From Daejeonella oryzae DSM 19973 (lineage in GTDB: Bacteria; Bacteroidota; Bacteroidia; Sphingobacteriales; Sphingobacteriaceae), in contig NZ_AUHA01000003.1 of the NCBI RefSeq assembly GCF_000422945.1, positions 186,001 to 250,000 of the forward strand: 64,000 nt of DNA, written 5' to 3'. The notes beneath the pieces were generated by a model. The model was given only the letters and a program-made list of their open reading frames with translations. It was not told the origin of the DNA and did no database searches. Every line of letters begins with the position of its first letter. Position 1 is the first letter of the stretch. The position numbers and the translations under genes are program-made. Shown here piece after piece: positions 36,697 through 45,962 of this stretch.

Positions 36697-39114
36697 TCAG
36701 ACTTTAAAAACCTGTTCAACAGGTGAATTTAATCTGTTTTTGCCGGCGAAATACCGTGCACTTACCGATGTGAAAATAATAATGGTAATGGTGCTTAATG
36801 GCATTAAAACAGCCGCAGTAAGCGGGGATAAAATTCCCTGAACAGCAAAATAAATTCCGACAAGATTATAGGATGCTGAAATTACCAGGCTCATGTGTAT
36901 CGTTTTGACAGCATCGGTTGCCTGAGTCATAAAACGGGATAAACTCATCATCGAACTTCCGTCGAGAATTGCGTCACAACCGGGATTGAAATTGTTTATG
37001 TTATCCGTTACCGCTACGCCTAAATTGCTTTGTTTTAATGCGCCGGCATCATTCAACCCATCGCCAAGCATCATTACTTTATGACCTTCCGACTGCAAAT
37101 TTTTTATATAATCCAGTTTGTTTTGCGGACTCTGTGCAAAGTGCATTTGTTCCGGAACCGGAAAAAAATGCGATAAATTCTCCCGCTCACTTTCATTATC
37201 TCCCGACAGTAAATGTAAATCGGCATGCTGTGAAAGCGTTTGTAAGAGTTGGTTCAGCCCGGACCTCCATTGCTGTTTGATTTTAAAACAACCTTTGTAA
37301 ATTCCATTGATATCCAGCTGTACCTGTGCAGAATCAATCTGACTAAGTTTTCCCGAAGAAACAAATGTGGATTTGCCCAACTTTAACTGCCGGCCATTAA
37401 CAGTTCCGCAAATACCTTTTCCCGCAATTTCGGTAAAATTCATAACCTCCCGGAAGGTGTTTACATCAAGCCATTTCACTATTTCCCTGCTCAGGGGATG
37501 ACTTGAATTTCTGGCAAGGGAAGCCACTAATATTTTTTCCTCAGCAGATAAATCTCCGGAGAAAGAAAGATGGATCAGATCTGCCGAAGTAATGGTGCCG
37601 GTTTTATCAAAAACGATGGTGTCAATTTTTGCAAGCTGCTCAACTACATCGGTATTTTTCAAATAAAAACGGTTTTTATCAAAGATGCTTAAAACCGCAG
37701 AAAGCGTAAAAGGTGTACTTAAAGCCAGCACACATGGGCAGGCAACAATTAAAACTGCGGTAAATGAACTCCACGCTTTGCTGCTATCTGAAGAATAGAT
37801 CCAGAAACCAGCAGCGCTGAAAGCGATGATAAAAGTTGCCAGACTGAAGTATTTGGCAATCATATCATTAAAATTCTGGAGCTTATTATCAGTAATTTTA
37901 AAGGTTTCGTTATTCCATAATCCCGTTAGGTAGCTTTGTGAAACAGGTTTTATTACTTCCAGTTCAATAGCTTCACCTATCTGACGACCGCCGGCGTAAA
38001 GCATTTCTCCTAATACTTTCCTAAGCGGCGCCGATTCTCCGGTAACGAAACTAAAATCCACATATGCTTCTCCTCTCATTAAGATCGCATCTGCGGGAAT
38101 AATCTCATTATTTCGGATAAGAATGCGGTCTCCGATACTTAATTCCTCAATTGCAACAGGTTTTTCCATTTCCTTTTTTAGTACAGTTACCGCTACCGGG
38201 AAATAAGAACGGTAATCTCTGTCGAAAGAAAGGTGATGATAGGTGCGCTGCTTCACCCAACGGCCCATTAACAGCAGAAAAATTAATCCCGTTAGCGTAT
38301 CTGTAAATCCCGGTCCGGTTGAGCTGATGATTTCAAATGCCGACCTGAGAAACAAAACGGCTATAATTAATGCCAGGGGTGCATCCAAATTGATTATTTT
38401 ATGTTTTAATCCCGCCCAGGCGGAGCTGAAAAATATGCGTCCGCAGTAAAAGGTAACAGGAATTGCAAAGGCAAGATTAAGCCATCCGAATAAGGATTTA
38501 AATTGCTGATCGAATGAAGAGAGCCCGAAATATTCGGGAAAGCTTAAAAGCATTACGTTTCCCATACAGAAACCGGCTACTGCAATTTTTTTGATCAGAT
38601 CGCGGTTATCTGTGTTTTGTTTATCCTTAACAACATCCTGTAAACTGATAAGGGGCTCATATCCCAAAGAAACTAAGAGTTCTACAAGCTTTCTCAAAGA
38701 AAATTGCTGCTGTTTAAATGTTATGGATACCTGCTTTTTTAAAAAATCTATGCGGGAGTTTACCACTGCAGCATTTAACTTATGTAAATGTTCCAGTAGC
38801 CAGATGCAGGAACTGCAGTGTATGGCGGGTATGTAAAATGTAACAGTAGTTATGTTTTCATCGCTGTAATCAATCAGCCTGGTAATTATTCCGGATTCAT
38901 CCAGGTATTCAAAATGCTTTGATTCTGAATGTTGAGTTTGTCCCGGAGAATCATTATAACTGTAATAACTGCAAAGATTATTTGAATTTAATACCTGATA
39001 AACACTCTGGCAGCCAATACAGCAGAAATTTTTTTCATCCAGTATATAACCTGTACTCGTTATTGCGGTTCCGCAATGGTAGCATTGGTTATCTGTTAAG
39101 GTATATGTAGCCAT
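36697..39114 (-). CDS. ccoI: CcoI/FixI copper-transporting P1B-type ATPase
   Basis: 805 residues. N-terminal Cys-rich segment (C11-x2-C14, C31-C32-x2-C35), HMA-like metal domain with C100-S-S-C103, membrane helices, phosphatase loop T358-G-E, translocation motif C459-P-C461, phosphorylation D503-K-T-G-T and 'GDGLNDAGAL'. CcoI exports/loads copper for cbb3 oxidase assembly. 75 bases upstream of ccoS in transcription order; its own FNR box is at 39186-39199. Confidence 0.96.
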   Translation of the reverse strand: MATYTLTDNQCYHCGTAITSTGYILDEKNFCCIGCQSVYQVLNSNNLCSYYSYNDSPGQTQHSESKHFEYLDESGIITRLIDYSDENITTVTFYIPAIHCSSCIWLLEHLHKLNAAVVNSRIDFLKKQVSITFKQQQFSLRKLVELLVSLGYEPLISLQDVVKDKQNTDNRDLIKKIAVAGFCMGNVMLLSFPEYFGLSSFDQQFKSLFGWLNLAFAIPVTFYCGRIFFSSAWAGLKHKIINLDAPLALIIAVLFLRSAFEIISSTGPGFTDTLTGLIFLLLMGRWVKQRTYHHLSFDRDYRSYFPVAVTVLKKEMEKPVAIEELSIGDRILIRNNEIIPADAILMRGEAYVDFSFVTGESAPLRKVLGEMLYAGGRQIGEAIELEVIKPVSQSYLTGLWNNETFKITDNKLQNFNDMIAKYFSLATFIIAFSAAGFWIYSSDSSKAWSSFTAVLIVACPCVLALSTPFTLSAVLSIFDKNRFYLKNTDVVEQLAKIDTIVFDKTGTITSADLIHLSFSGDLSAEEKILVASLARNSSHPLSREIVKWLDVNTFREVMNFTEIAGKGICGTVNGRQLKLGKSTFVSSGKLSQIDSAQVQLDINGIYKGCFKIKQQWRSGLNQLLQTLSQHADLHLLSGDNESERENLSHFFPVPEQMHFAQSPQNKLDYIKNLQSEGHKVMMLGDGLNDAGALKQSNLGVAVTDNINNFNPGCDAILDGSSMMSLSRFMTQATDAVKTIHMSLVISASYNLVGIYFAVQGILSPLTAAVLMPLSTITIIIFTSVSARYFAGKNRLNSPVEQVFKV

Positions 39115-39185
39115 TCAACTTTATTATAAAAAACAAAGGTGTTGTAAGATAGTGCAATCTGAAATGATAATTCTTATTGCTATTA

Positions 39186-39199
39186 ATGATTTAGATCAC
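39186..39199 (-). promoter_or_regulatory. FNR-type box upstream of ccoI
   Basis: atgatttagatcac: perfect TGAT-N4-ATCA core, about 72 bases before the ccoI start, in a 127-base gap. Same arrangement as upstream of ccoNO. Confidence 0.72.
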
Positions 39200-39241
39200 A
39201 TTCAAAAACCCAAATTTGATATCTGCACTACTCATATTTAA

Positions 39242-41044
39242 TTATTTAGGTAGGAGCGGTGCAGGAAAATTAATCCGATTTACAAGTTGTTTGATTTGTT
39301 CCAGATCATTTATAAAACGGTCATTAAAGGCTGTTGAATTTTTTTTGAGTTCTGGAACCAATGTCGCGTAATAATCAACTCCAATCAAAAGCTGTTCTTT
39401 AAAACGAATCAATTGCTTAACTTTTTTGTCTGTTAATGTTTTGATATTCATTTCAATATCTTTTTTAAGATAACTTACATACAAACTCAACTCATTTACA
39501 AAAACATGCGGCCTTTCTACTCCCTCTAAAAGATTTAATTTACCATAAATATTCTTGACCATATTTTCCAGTGAATAAATCTTTGAGAAATAACCGGTAT
39601 TTGGGCCTGGACAAATTGCTACTGCATTGTTTTCACGGGATTTTAAAATATCATTTTTTATATAAACGGCAGTAGCTAATCCCTGGCAAAGGCAGGTTTT
39701 CTCCGTTATCAGATTATATTCCTGCTGATATTTTTCTTCAGAAATCATTCTGGATTTTAGCTCTTTTAATTTCAGATTCTGGTATTCCCTTGATGCCGTG
39801 CAAATGGGAATTGCTGTGAATTCTGTATTGGACACCAGGAATTTTTTAGTGCAGGGACTACCGGGTTTTCCTTTTGCTATGCGTTCTAATCGCTGAGTCT
39901 CGGCTGTACTTTTGCGGAAATTATTAAACGGAATTCCAAGCGGCGATGCACCGCTGATATAAAAATCTTCTTTGCCTGCACCGGCCAGCAGTTGCAGGGT
40001 ATCAGCATCAACATTAGTAGCTTCAGGAACCAGTAAAAACGGACTTCCCCAGCCGGTGCCATCCAGATTATAATATTTTTGAAGAAAGTCATCTTCCAGA
40101 AAAGTGCCGATTCCACCCTGTACGGTTATCCGGGTAGCAGGAATTTTAAGTCCTGAAATTCCTTTTGCGTTTAGTGCTTTGCTGTAAATTTCAGAAAGCT
40201 CCTGAACAAGCTCTGCTCTTTTTTGCTTAAACTCTTCCAGGATGGGGCCAAGCAGCAAGCCTTCTGTTGCAAAAGCATGACCCCCGCAATTCAATCCCGA
40301 TTCTATTCTGAATTCATGAATCCAAATCCCTTTTTTTGCAAGAAATTTAGCCTGAATAGAAGCAGATCTGAAATCGCTCACTTTGAGGATTACTTTTTTA
40401 AGTGCTGATTCATCCCCGGATGGGAAAAAGTCTGGAAATTCTTCCAGATAGCTGTATAATCTCGGGTTCATTCCGGCCGAAAGAACCAGTGAAGAGTTTA
40501 GTTTTGATTTAGCGAAACCCCGTAAAGCAGCCAAAGCATCAGAAAACTGATCGCCGAATGAATTTCCGTTTTTATCGTAATTAATCCGGTCTACTTTTGA
40601 CATGAGGTTTACATCTATAGAACCTTTGGTTATTAGAGTGCGTAAATGTTCCTGATAGCTTAATTTCTGATCTTCATTTTTTTCATCAAGCATTTGTAAA
40701 TACAAAATTTTGCTTGCGGATGTATCCGGAAGAAGGTCAAAATATTTGCTCAGGTCTGTTCCGGGAAGAAAGGGAAGATTTTTAAGAGTTTCAAATTGCT
40801 CATCTACCAGATCAGAAACCAGGTCAAGATATGCGGTAATACGTTTTGCACGATGATCATCCTCTGTTTTTTTGATAGCGGCGTAAACCTTATTTACCTG
40901 CTTCAGATAAAATTCCCTCATTCGCTCGATCAGTTCATCATCAACAATGGAAATCACAGATGAAATACCGTAACGGGCTACTTTAACAGGTGTATCAATA
41001 GAAAAGGAGAGACCAAGAACCGGAATATGGAATGTATGACTCAT
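39242..41044 (-). CDS. Uncharacterised 600-residue protein in the microaerobic island
   Basis: No signal peptide or membrane segment. Family not recognised with certainty; it is a conserved protein I recall without a function. Visible: a long alpha-helical N-terminal third, 'ESGLNCGGHAF' (C253), 'TVQGGIGTFLEDDF', 'LAGAGKEDFYISGASPLGIP', and a cysteine set C398, C415, C451-L-C453, C478 in the last third ('KTCLCQGLATA', 'VAICPGPNTGYFSK'). The glycine stretches weakly recall FMN-binding TIM-barrel (nitronate monooxygenase-like) enzymes; the cysteines could carry a cluster. Sits between hemN and ccoI on the same strand, 113 bases after hemN. Real gene; role open. Confidence 0.85.
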   Translation of the reverse strand: MSHTFHIPVLGLSFSIDTPVKVARYGISSVISIVDDELIERMREFYLKQVNKVYAAIKKTEDDHRAKRITAYLDLVSDLVDEQFETLKNLPFLPGTDLSKYFDLLPDTSASKILYLQMLDEKNEDQKLSYQEHLRTLITKGSIDVNLMSKVDRINYDKNGNSFGDQFSDALAALRGFAKSKLNSSLVLSAGMNPRLYSYLEEFPDFFPSGDESALKKVILKVSDFRSASIQAKFLAKKGIWIHEFRIESGLNCGGHAFATEGLLLGPILEEFKQKRAELVQELSEIYSKALNAKGISGLKIPATRITVQGGIGTFLEDDFLQKYYNLDGTGWGSPFLLVPEATNVDADTLQLLAGAGKEDFYISGASPLGIPFNNFRKSTAETQRLERIAKGKPGSPCTKKFLVSNTEFTAIPICTASREYQNLKLKELKSRMISEEKYQQEYNLITEKTCLCQGLATAVYIKNDILKSRENNAVAICPGPNTGYFSKIYSLENMVKNIYGKLNLLEGVERPHVFVNELSLYVSYLKKDIEMNIKTLTDKKVKQLIRFKEQLLIGVDYYATLVPELKKNSTAFNDRFINDLEQIKQLVNRINFPAPLLPK

Positions 41045-41157
41045 TTTATAATAGGATTATTTGAGGTTATATAATAGTAGGGTTTGAGCTTGCAGAAATC
41101 AACCGGGATTGTATATGCCTTTAAAAGAAATCATTGCTGCCTTTTCAATTAATTTTT

Positions 41158-42510
41158 CTAAACGGAAGTACTGAATATCTGACTTTCAGGCTGCTTTTCC
41201 CATAGCCTTTCATCAAATGCCATGCATATGTTTCTTAAAAAAGCTTGTCCGGCAATTGTTACCTGTAAGCGATTATCTTCCAGATGAATAAGCCGATCTT
41301 TTTGAAGGGAACTTAAACGAACTAAAATATCCAGTAACTGAGGATCTTCTAAATCTAACTCAGCAAATCCTCTGCACATAATATGCAAAATGATTTTGCG
41401 GTATTTGAGATCGTTTGAGGTGAGAATGTGACCTTTAAAGAGGGGTAATTTACCATCAGAAATTAGATTTAAATAGGAATCTAGCTGCTTTACATTCTGT
41501 GCAAAACCGTACCAGCTATCACTAATGGAAGAAACGCCAAGTCCGATGGAAAGCTGTGTGTATTGATGGGTGTATCCCATGAAATTACGGTGGAGTGTTT
41601 GGTTTTTAGCGGCTGTGTATAAGCTGTCGGTTTTCAGCGCAAAGTGATCCATGCCGATATCAGCATAACCTGCTTCTTTCAACAGACTTAGCCCTTTTTC
41701 GTATAAGGCTCTTTTCTCATCGGCGGCGGGTAAATCGTTTTCAGTAAAGCGGCGCTGTCCTGGTTTTAGCCAGGGAACATGCGCATAGCTGTAAAACGAA
41801 ATGCGATCGGGCATCAACTTTATCACTTCTCGGATTGTATTTTCTACACTTGATAATTGCTGTAAAGGCAATCCGTAGATAAGATCGTAATTGATGGATG
41901 TATAACCCAGGTTTCGGGCCTGTGAAGTAACCTGCTGAACCTGTTCAACAGATTGTTTTCTGTTAATTATCTCCTGAACTTTGGGATCAAAATCCTGTAT
42001 TCCCAAACTCAATCTTCTGAAGCCCAGATTATATAGCGTTACTAAATGTTCCAATGTTGTATTTGCAGGATGCGCTTCAAATGAAAACTCTGCATCTGCT
42101 GTAACTTCTGCCTCATTTAAAATCCCCAATGTTAATTTTTCGAGATTATTGGGATTGAAGAAAGTTGGAGTTCCGCCTCCCAGATGAATTTCCCGGATAA
42201 GCGGTTTGCATTTTAATACCTCGCAATACATTTTCCACTCTTTAATAACCGCAATCAGATAAGGATCTTCAACCGTATGATTTTTGGTGATACGGGTATT
42301 GCAGCCGCAATACGTACAAAGACTTTCACAAAATGGCAGATGAATATATAAACTGATGCCCTCTGAACCGCCCTCGCGGTAGGATCTCTTTACTGAGATA
42401 AGCCATTCCTCCTCAGTCCATGCTTCTGTTTCCCAATAGGGAACTGTAGGATAACTGGTATATCTGGGAGCTGCTACATTGTATTTTTTGATCAGTTCAG
42501 AAGTGGTCAT
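41158..42510 (-). CDS. hemN: Oxygen-independent coproporphyrinogen III dehydrogenase (radical SAM)
   Basis: 450 residues, normal length. 'IHLPFCESLCTYCGCNTRI' contains the radical SAM C-x3-C-x2-C with the extra C typical of HemN, 'EIHLGGGTPTFFNPN' and 'FEAHPANTT' follow, and C-terminal 'MGYTHQYTQLSIGLGVSSIS'. It makes protoporphyrinogen IX without O2, supplying heme for the oxidase at low oxygen. Placed next to ccoI and the FixL-like regulators, 34 bases after ldhA. Confidence 0.96.
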   Translation of the reverse strand: MTTSELIKKYNVAAPRYTSYPTVPYWETEAWTEEEWLISVKRSYREGGSEGISLYIHLPFCESLCTYCGCNTRITKNHTVEDPYLIAVIKEWKMYCEVLKCKPLIREIHLGGGTPTFFNPNNLEKLTLGILNEAEVTADAEFSFEAHPANTTLEHLVTLYNLGFRRLSLGIQDFDPKVQEIINRKQSVEQVQQVTSQARNLGYTSINYDLIYGLPLQQLSSVENTIREVIKLMPDRISFYSYAHVPWLKPGQRRFTENDLPAADEKRALYEKGLSLLKEAGYADIGMDHFALKTDSLYTAAKNQTLHRNFMGYTHQYTQLSIGLGVSSISDSWYGFAQNVKQLDSYLNLISDGKLPLFKGHILTSNDLKYRKIILHIMCRGFAELDLEDPQLLDILVRLSSLQKDRLIHLEDNRLQVTIAGQAFLRNICMAFDERLWEKQPESQIFSTSV

Positions 42511-42544
42511 TGTATTTTGTTAATAGAGATAGGCAATAGGGTTT

Positions 42545-43537
42545 TTAAGCAGAAGCCAGCATTTCTGTGTTTTTATCTTCTTTCCAGTTATCCAGGTTTT
42601 CGATAGTTTTTTCTGCAATTACCTGCAGGGCTTCTTTAGTCAGAAAAGCCTGGTGAGGAGTGATCAGTACCCTTGAATTTTGTATAAATGCTTTAAGCAT
42701 CAGGTCTGAGATGGGTTTGTGGCTATGATCAAAAAAGAAATATTCATGTTCAAATTCATAAACATCCATCCCGATCTTACTGATCTTATCATTTTGAAGT
42801 GCAGTAAGTACGTCTTCAGAATTAAAAAGTGCTCCGCGACTTACATTGATCAGCATGACTCCATCTTTCATTTTAGAGATAGATTCTGAATTAATCATAT
42901 GCCTGGTTTGATCATTGAGCGGAAGATGGAGTGAAATGATATCAGACTGGCTGAGTAATTCATTGTAAGAAACCTGCTCTGCACCTAACTCATCACATTG
43001 TTGTTTTACGTCCTGCGGTTCAAACACAATAACTCTTGAACCAAATCCCCGAAGTATGCGGGCCAGCGAACGACCTGATTCTCCGCACCCGATAATACCT
43101 ATGGTTTTATTGCCTATGGTTGTGCCAACCAGATTATCGAGAGAGAAATCATATTCCAGCATCTGCTGATGTGCAGGAATAATATTACGGGAAAGGGAAA
43201 GTATTAATGTAATTGCATGTTCTGCGATAGATTGAGGAGAGTAAGCCGGGATATTTGCAACCTTAATTCCCAGTCGACTGGCTTCTGCAAGGTCTATATT
43301 ATCAGTTCCGGTAGATCTGATTGAAATATATTTTACGCCCAGTTCTTTGAGTTTTTGAATAACTGGAGCTGACAGATCGTCGCTGGAAAATACTATTACC
43401 GCATCTTTTCCAGCCGAATAAGAAGCTGTGTCAATTGTTAACCTGTTAGATATAAGCGTTATATCGTGCTTTTTCTTATTAGCCTTAATAAGAATTTCTT
43501 TCTCACACGTCTTAATGCTATATGCTACCGCCTTCAT
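42545..43537 (-). CDS. ldhA: D-2-hydroxyacid dehydrogenase, probably D-lactate dehydrogenase
   Basis: 330 residues. NAD-binding 'TIGIIGCGESGRSLARIL' and the catalytic set: R ('VMLINVSRGALFNSE'), E ('MDVYEFEHEYF') and H ('ITPHQAFLTKEA'). The 'IRSTGTDNIDLAEAS' stretch is the usual one for D-lactate dehydrogenases. It reduces pyruvate to D-lactate with NADH. 34 bases before hemN; a weak FNR-like site lies upstream. Substrate specificity is inferred from the family and context. Confidence 0.9.
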   Translation of the reverse strand: MKAVAYSIKTCEKEILIKANKKKHDITLISNRLTIDTASYSAGKDAVIVFSSDDLSAPVIQKLKELGVKYISIRSTGTDNIDLAEASRLGIKVANIPAYSPQSIAEHAITLILSLSRNIIPAHQQMLEYDFSLDNLVGTTIGNKTIGIIGCGESGRSLARILRGFGSRVIVFEPQDVKQQCDELGAEQVSYNELLSQSDIISLHLPLNDQTRHMINSESISKMKDGVMLINVSRGALFNSEDVLTALQNDKISKIGMDVYEFEHEYFFFDHSHKPISDLMLKAFIQNSRVLITPHQAFLTKEALQVIAEKTIENLDNWKEDKNTEMLASA

Positions 43538-43584
43538 GTAATCAATATTTACATCAAAATTAAGCGGATGCAGATACTATAGCC

Positions 43585-43598
43585 ATGAGGCTAATCAA
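43585..43598 (-). promoter_or_regulatory. Weak FNR-like site before ldhA
   Basis: atgaggctaatcaa: TGAG-N4-ATCA, one mismatch in the core. Located about 55 bases upstream of ldhA and just after the regulator gene. Supportive but not strong on its own. Confidence 0.4.
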
Positions 43599-43620
43599 GT
43601 GAAAAAATGACCTTCGTTAC

Positions 43621-44688
43621 TTATTGTTTTACGTTTTTAAGCTTGCTTAATGATAGAATTTTAATTTTGCTGCCTTCTTTTTCTATCAGGTGCTCATCTT
43701 TAAAATCAGCAAGAGTTCGGCTTATTGTTTCATTTGCCGTGCCAACCATGGCGGCCAGATCATCGCGTGAAACTTTAATTATCCGGAGATCAGAATTGGG
43801 CTCACCAAATTTTTCTGCCAAACTCACCAGTGCATCTGCTACACGTTTCCGAACGGAGTTATAGGCTAACTTTAATAGTTGATCCTGTTTTTCCTGAACA
43901 CTGCCGGATAGCAGCTGAATAAATTTTTTGGATATTCCGGGATTCTTAAAAAGCAAATTGTTGAATTCATCGCGGGAAATTAAATATAGTTCTGAGGCTT
44001 CCAGAGTTTCTGCGTTTTCTGCTCCGGGTTTATTAAGTAAAACAGAATCGTATCCAAAAAACTCGCCCAGCGAAAAAATACCCGTTGATATTTCGCGGCC
44101 ATCTTTGTATATCATGTAAGTTCTGATGCTTCCGCTTTTAACCATGTATACACTAGAGGGATGATCGCCATCCATATAAACACTTTGCTTCTTTTTATAG
44201 CTGCGGATGCGGCTGTTTTCGGAGAGTTCATTTAACAATTTTGCAGATCGAGCTTCGTTTAGCAAGCCGTCAAGTGAAGCAGAATTGCCTGCATTCTTTT
44301 TAATCTGCGCTCTTTTCTGTAACCTGGTTTCAATGGCATTTAAAAGCTCCATATCGTCAAAAGGTTTGGTCAGGTAATCATCAGCACCCATTTCCATTCC
44401 TTTCCGAAAATCTGTTCTTTCTGCCTTTGCAGTTAGAAATATGAAAGGAATATCTGATGTCTGAGGATTCTTGTTCACCAGGTAAAGCACGCCGTAACCA
44501 TCAAGCTCGGGCATCATAATGTCACAGAGAATAATATCCGGAAGGTGAATTTGAGCCAGTTCTACACCTTTTTTACCATTTTCTGCGGTATAAACCTTGT
44601 AGTCTGCAAGATCAAGTATTTCGGCAGTACTTTCGCGGATATCCTGGTTATCTTCAATTAATAAAACGGTTTTAGTGGGAGCTTTCAT
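43621..44688 (-). CDS. Response regulator fused to Crp/Fnr-type DNA-binding protein
   Basis: 355 residues. Receiver domain 1-125 with E12-D13, phosphoacceptor D56 ('IILCDIMMP'), T86 and K108; linker; cyclic-nucleotide-binding fold about 155-265 ('GSIRTYMIYKDGREI'); helix-turn-helix about 285-355 with the Fnr-type recognition motif E320-T-I-S-R324. The N-terminal cysteines of oxygen-sensing FNR are absent (only C55, in the receiver), so O2 signalling would come from the kinase. Stop/start overlap of 4 bases with the kinase gene. Predicted activator of the TGAT-N4-ATCA boxes in this island. A receiver directly joined to the effector is unlike the separate FixJ and FixK of rhizobia. Confidence 0.93.
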   Translation of the reverse strand: MKAPTKTVLLIEDNQDIRESTAEILDLADYKVYTAENGKKGVELAQIHLPDIILCDIMMPELDGYGVLYLVNKNPQTSDIPFIFLTAKAERTDFRKGMEMGADDYLTKPFDDMELLNAIETRLQKRAQIKKNAGNSASLDGLLNEARSAKLLNELSENSRIRSYKKKQSVYMDGDHPSSVYMVKSGSIRTYMIYKDGREISTGIFSLGEFFGYDSVLLNKPGAENAETLEASELYLISRDEFNNLLFKNPGISKKFIQLLSGSVQEKQDQLLKLAYNSVRKRVADALVSLAEKFGEPNSDLRIIKVSRDDLAAMVGTANETISRTLADFKDEHLIEKEGSKIKILSLSKLKNVKQ

Positions 44689-45869
44689 TGTTTAAACATT
44701 AAAGTAATTGTGGTTCCGCGATTTTGGGCACTTTTATAAATAACTTCTCCGCCCATTAATTCAGCGTATCTCTTAACTATGTTTAAGCCCAATCCGGTTC
44801 CGGGAATATTGCCGGTATTATTTGCTCTGAAAAACGGCTCAAACAAATATTTTTGCTCTTCCTGAGGAATACCGATTCCATTATCCTTTACCATAATGCA
44901 TAGTTCAGTTTCTGTTAGCTCTGTATTAAACTCTATAAAAGTATTTTCACCCGAATATTTTATTGCATTTGATACCAGATTAATAACCGAATTTTTCAGA
45001 AGAGCCGGATCAAGATTAACTTTGCTCGAAACGCCCGTATGCTGGTAAACAATATTTTGGTTTTGCTTGGCTAATAATTGCATTTCTTCAATCAAATCTT
45101 CAGAGAATTTTACAATATCAAATTGCTGGAATTCTGCTTCAGTTTTACCGGCTTCCAGTTTTTCCAGCGATAGGAAATCATTTAAAATGCCCGTAAGATG
45201 GCCTACCGAAGTTTTAATTTTGCCGGTATGTTTATGGATATTTTCAAAATCAGGCTTTTGTGCATATTTGTCAATTAGAGAGGCAGAGAGCTGCACCGAA
45301 CTGAGAGGCGTTCTGAATTCATGCGAAGCCATGGAAACAAACCTGGTTTTTAACTGGTTCAGTTCCTTTTCTTTTTCCAAAGATATACTTACATCTTCTT
45401 TGGCTTTTTCAAGCTCATTAACCAGCGTTTGTAAAACCTGGGTGCGTTCCAGGATGCGTTGTTCTAATTCTTCGGTATATTTTTTAAGGTTGTATTCAGC
45501 CGCTTTTTCTTTTGAAAGATCATGAACAAAACCGGTGTAAATTCTCCTGTTTTCATATTTCACTTCTCCCACAGCAAGCCTGAAAGGAAAAGTTGATCCA
45601 TCTTTCCTTAATCCTAAAACTTCTCTTCCGATACCAATTATTTTTCTTTCTCCCGTGGTTTGATGATGATGAAGATAGCCGTTGTGTGCACTTTTATAAG
45701 GCTCAGGCATTAATACCGAAACATTACTACCTGTTATTTCTTTTTCCTGATATCCAAAAAGACTTAATGCAGCCGGGTTGATGGATTCAATTATTCCCCG
45801 CTCATCAATAGTTATAATTCCATCAATTGCCGAATTGATAATTGCGTATAAGAGTTTTGCTTCTTCCAT
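44685..45869 (-). CDS. FixL-like PAS sensor histidine kinase
   Basis: 394 residues. PAS domain about 8-120 with the FixL pattern: H62-N-G-Y, I77-I-G-I-G-R82 and 'GLRKDGSTFPFRLAVGE'. By alignment from memory with Bradyrhizobium FixL, H62 equals the heme ligand H200, I77 equals I215 and R82 equals R220, while R206 is H68 and H214 is K76. After a coiled-coil (about 125-170) comes HisKA with H183 ('SMASHEFRTPLS') and HATPase (N301, D329-N-G-I-G, G357-T-G-L-G). No membrane segment, so cytoplasmic. Predicted to sense O2 or NO through heme; many PAS domains share this pattern without heme, so this needs test. Confidence 0.9.
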   Translation of the reverse strand: MEEAKLLYAIINSAIDGIITIDERGIIESINPAALSLFGYQEKEITGSNVSVLMPEPYKSAHNGYLHHHQTTGERKIIGIGREVLGLRKDGSTFPFRLAVGEVKYENRRIYTGFVHDLSKEKAAEYNLKKYTEELEQRILERTQVLQTLVNELEKAKEDVSISLEKEKELNQLKTRFVSMASHEFRTPLSSVQLSASLIDKYAQKPDFENIHKHTGKIKTSVGHLTGILNDFLSLEKLEAGKTEAEFQQFDIVKFSEDLIEEMQLLAKQNQNIVYQHTGVSSKVNLDPALLKNSVINLVSNAIKYSGENTFIEFNTELTETELCIMVKDNGIGIPQEEQKYLFEPFFRANNTGNIPGTGLGLNIVKRYAELMGGEVIYKSAQNRGTTITLMFKQ

Positions 45870-45962
45870 TTAGAGGGTAAAGTACAAACATAATAGAATT
45901 CTTTGCAGAAATATTATTGAATGGTGTTCGTGAACTGTAAGCCCTGATGAAATATTTTGAAA

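Noticed and set aside
39886-40116. Minus-strand frame inside the 600-residue gene and similar shadow frames in other genes
   Set aside because: Out-of-frame readings of a well-supported gene with no start context.
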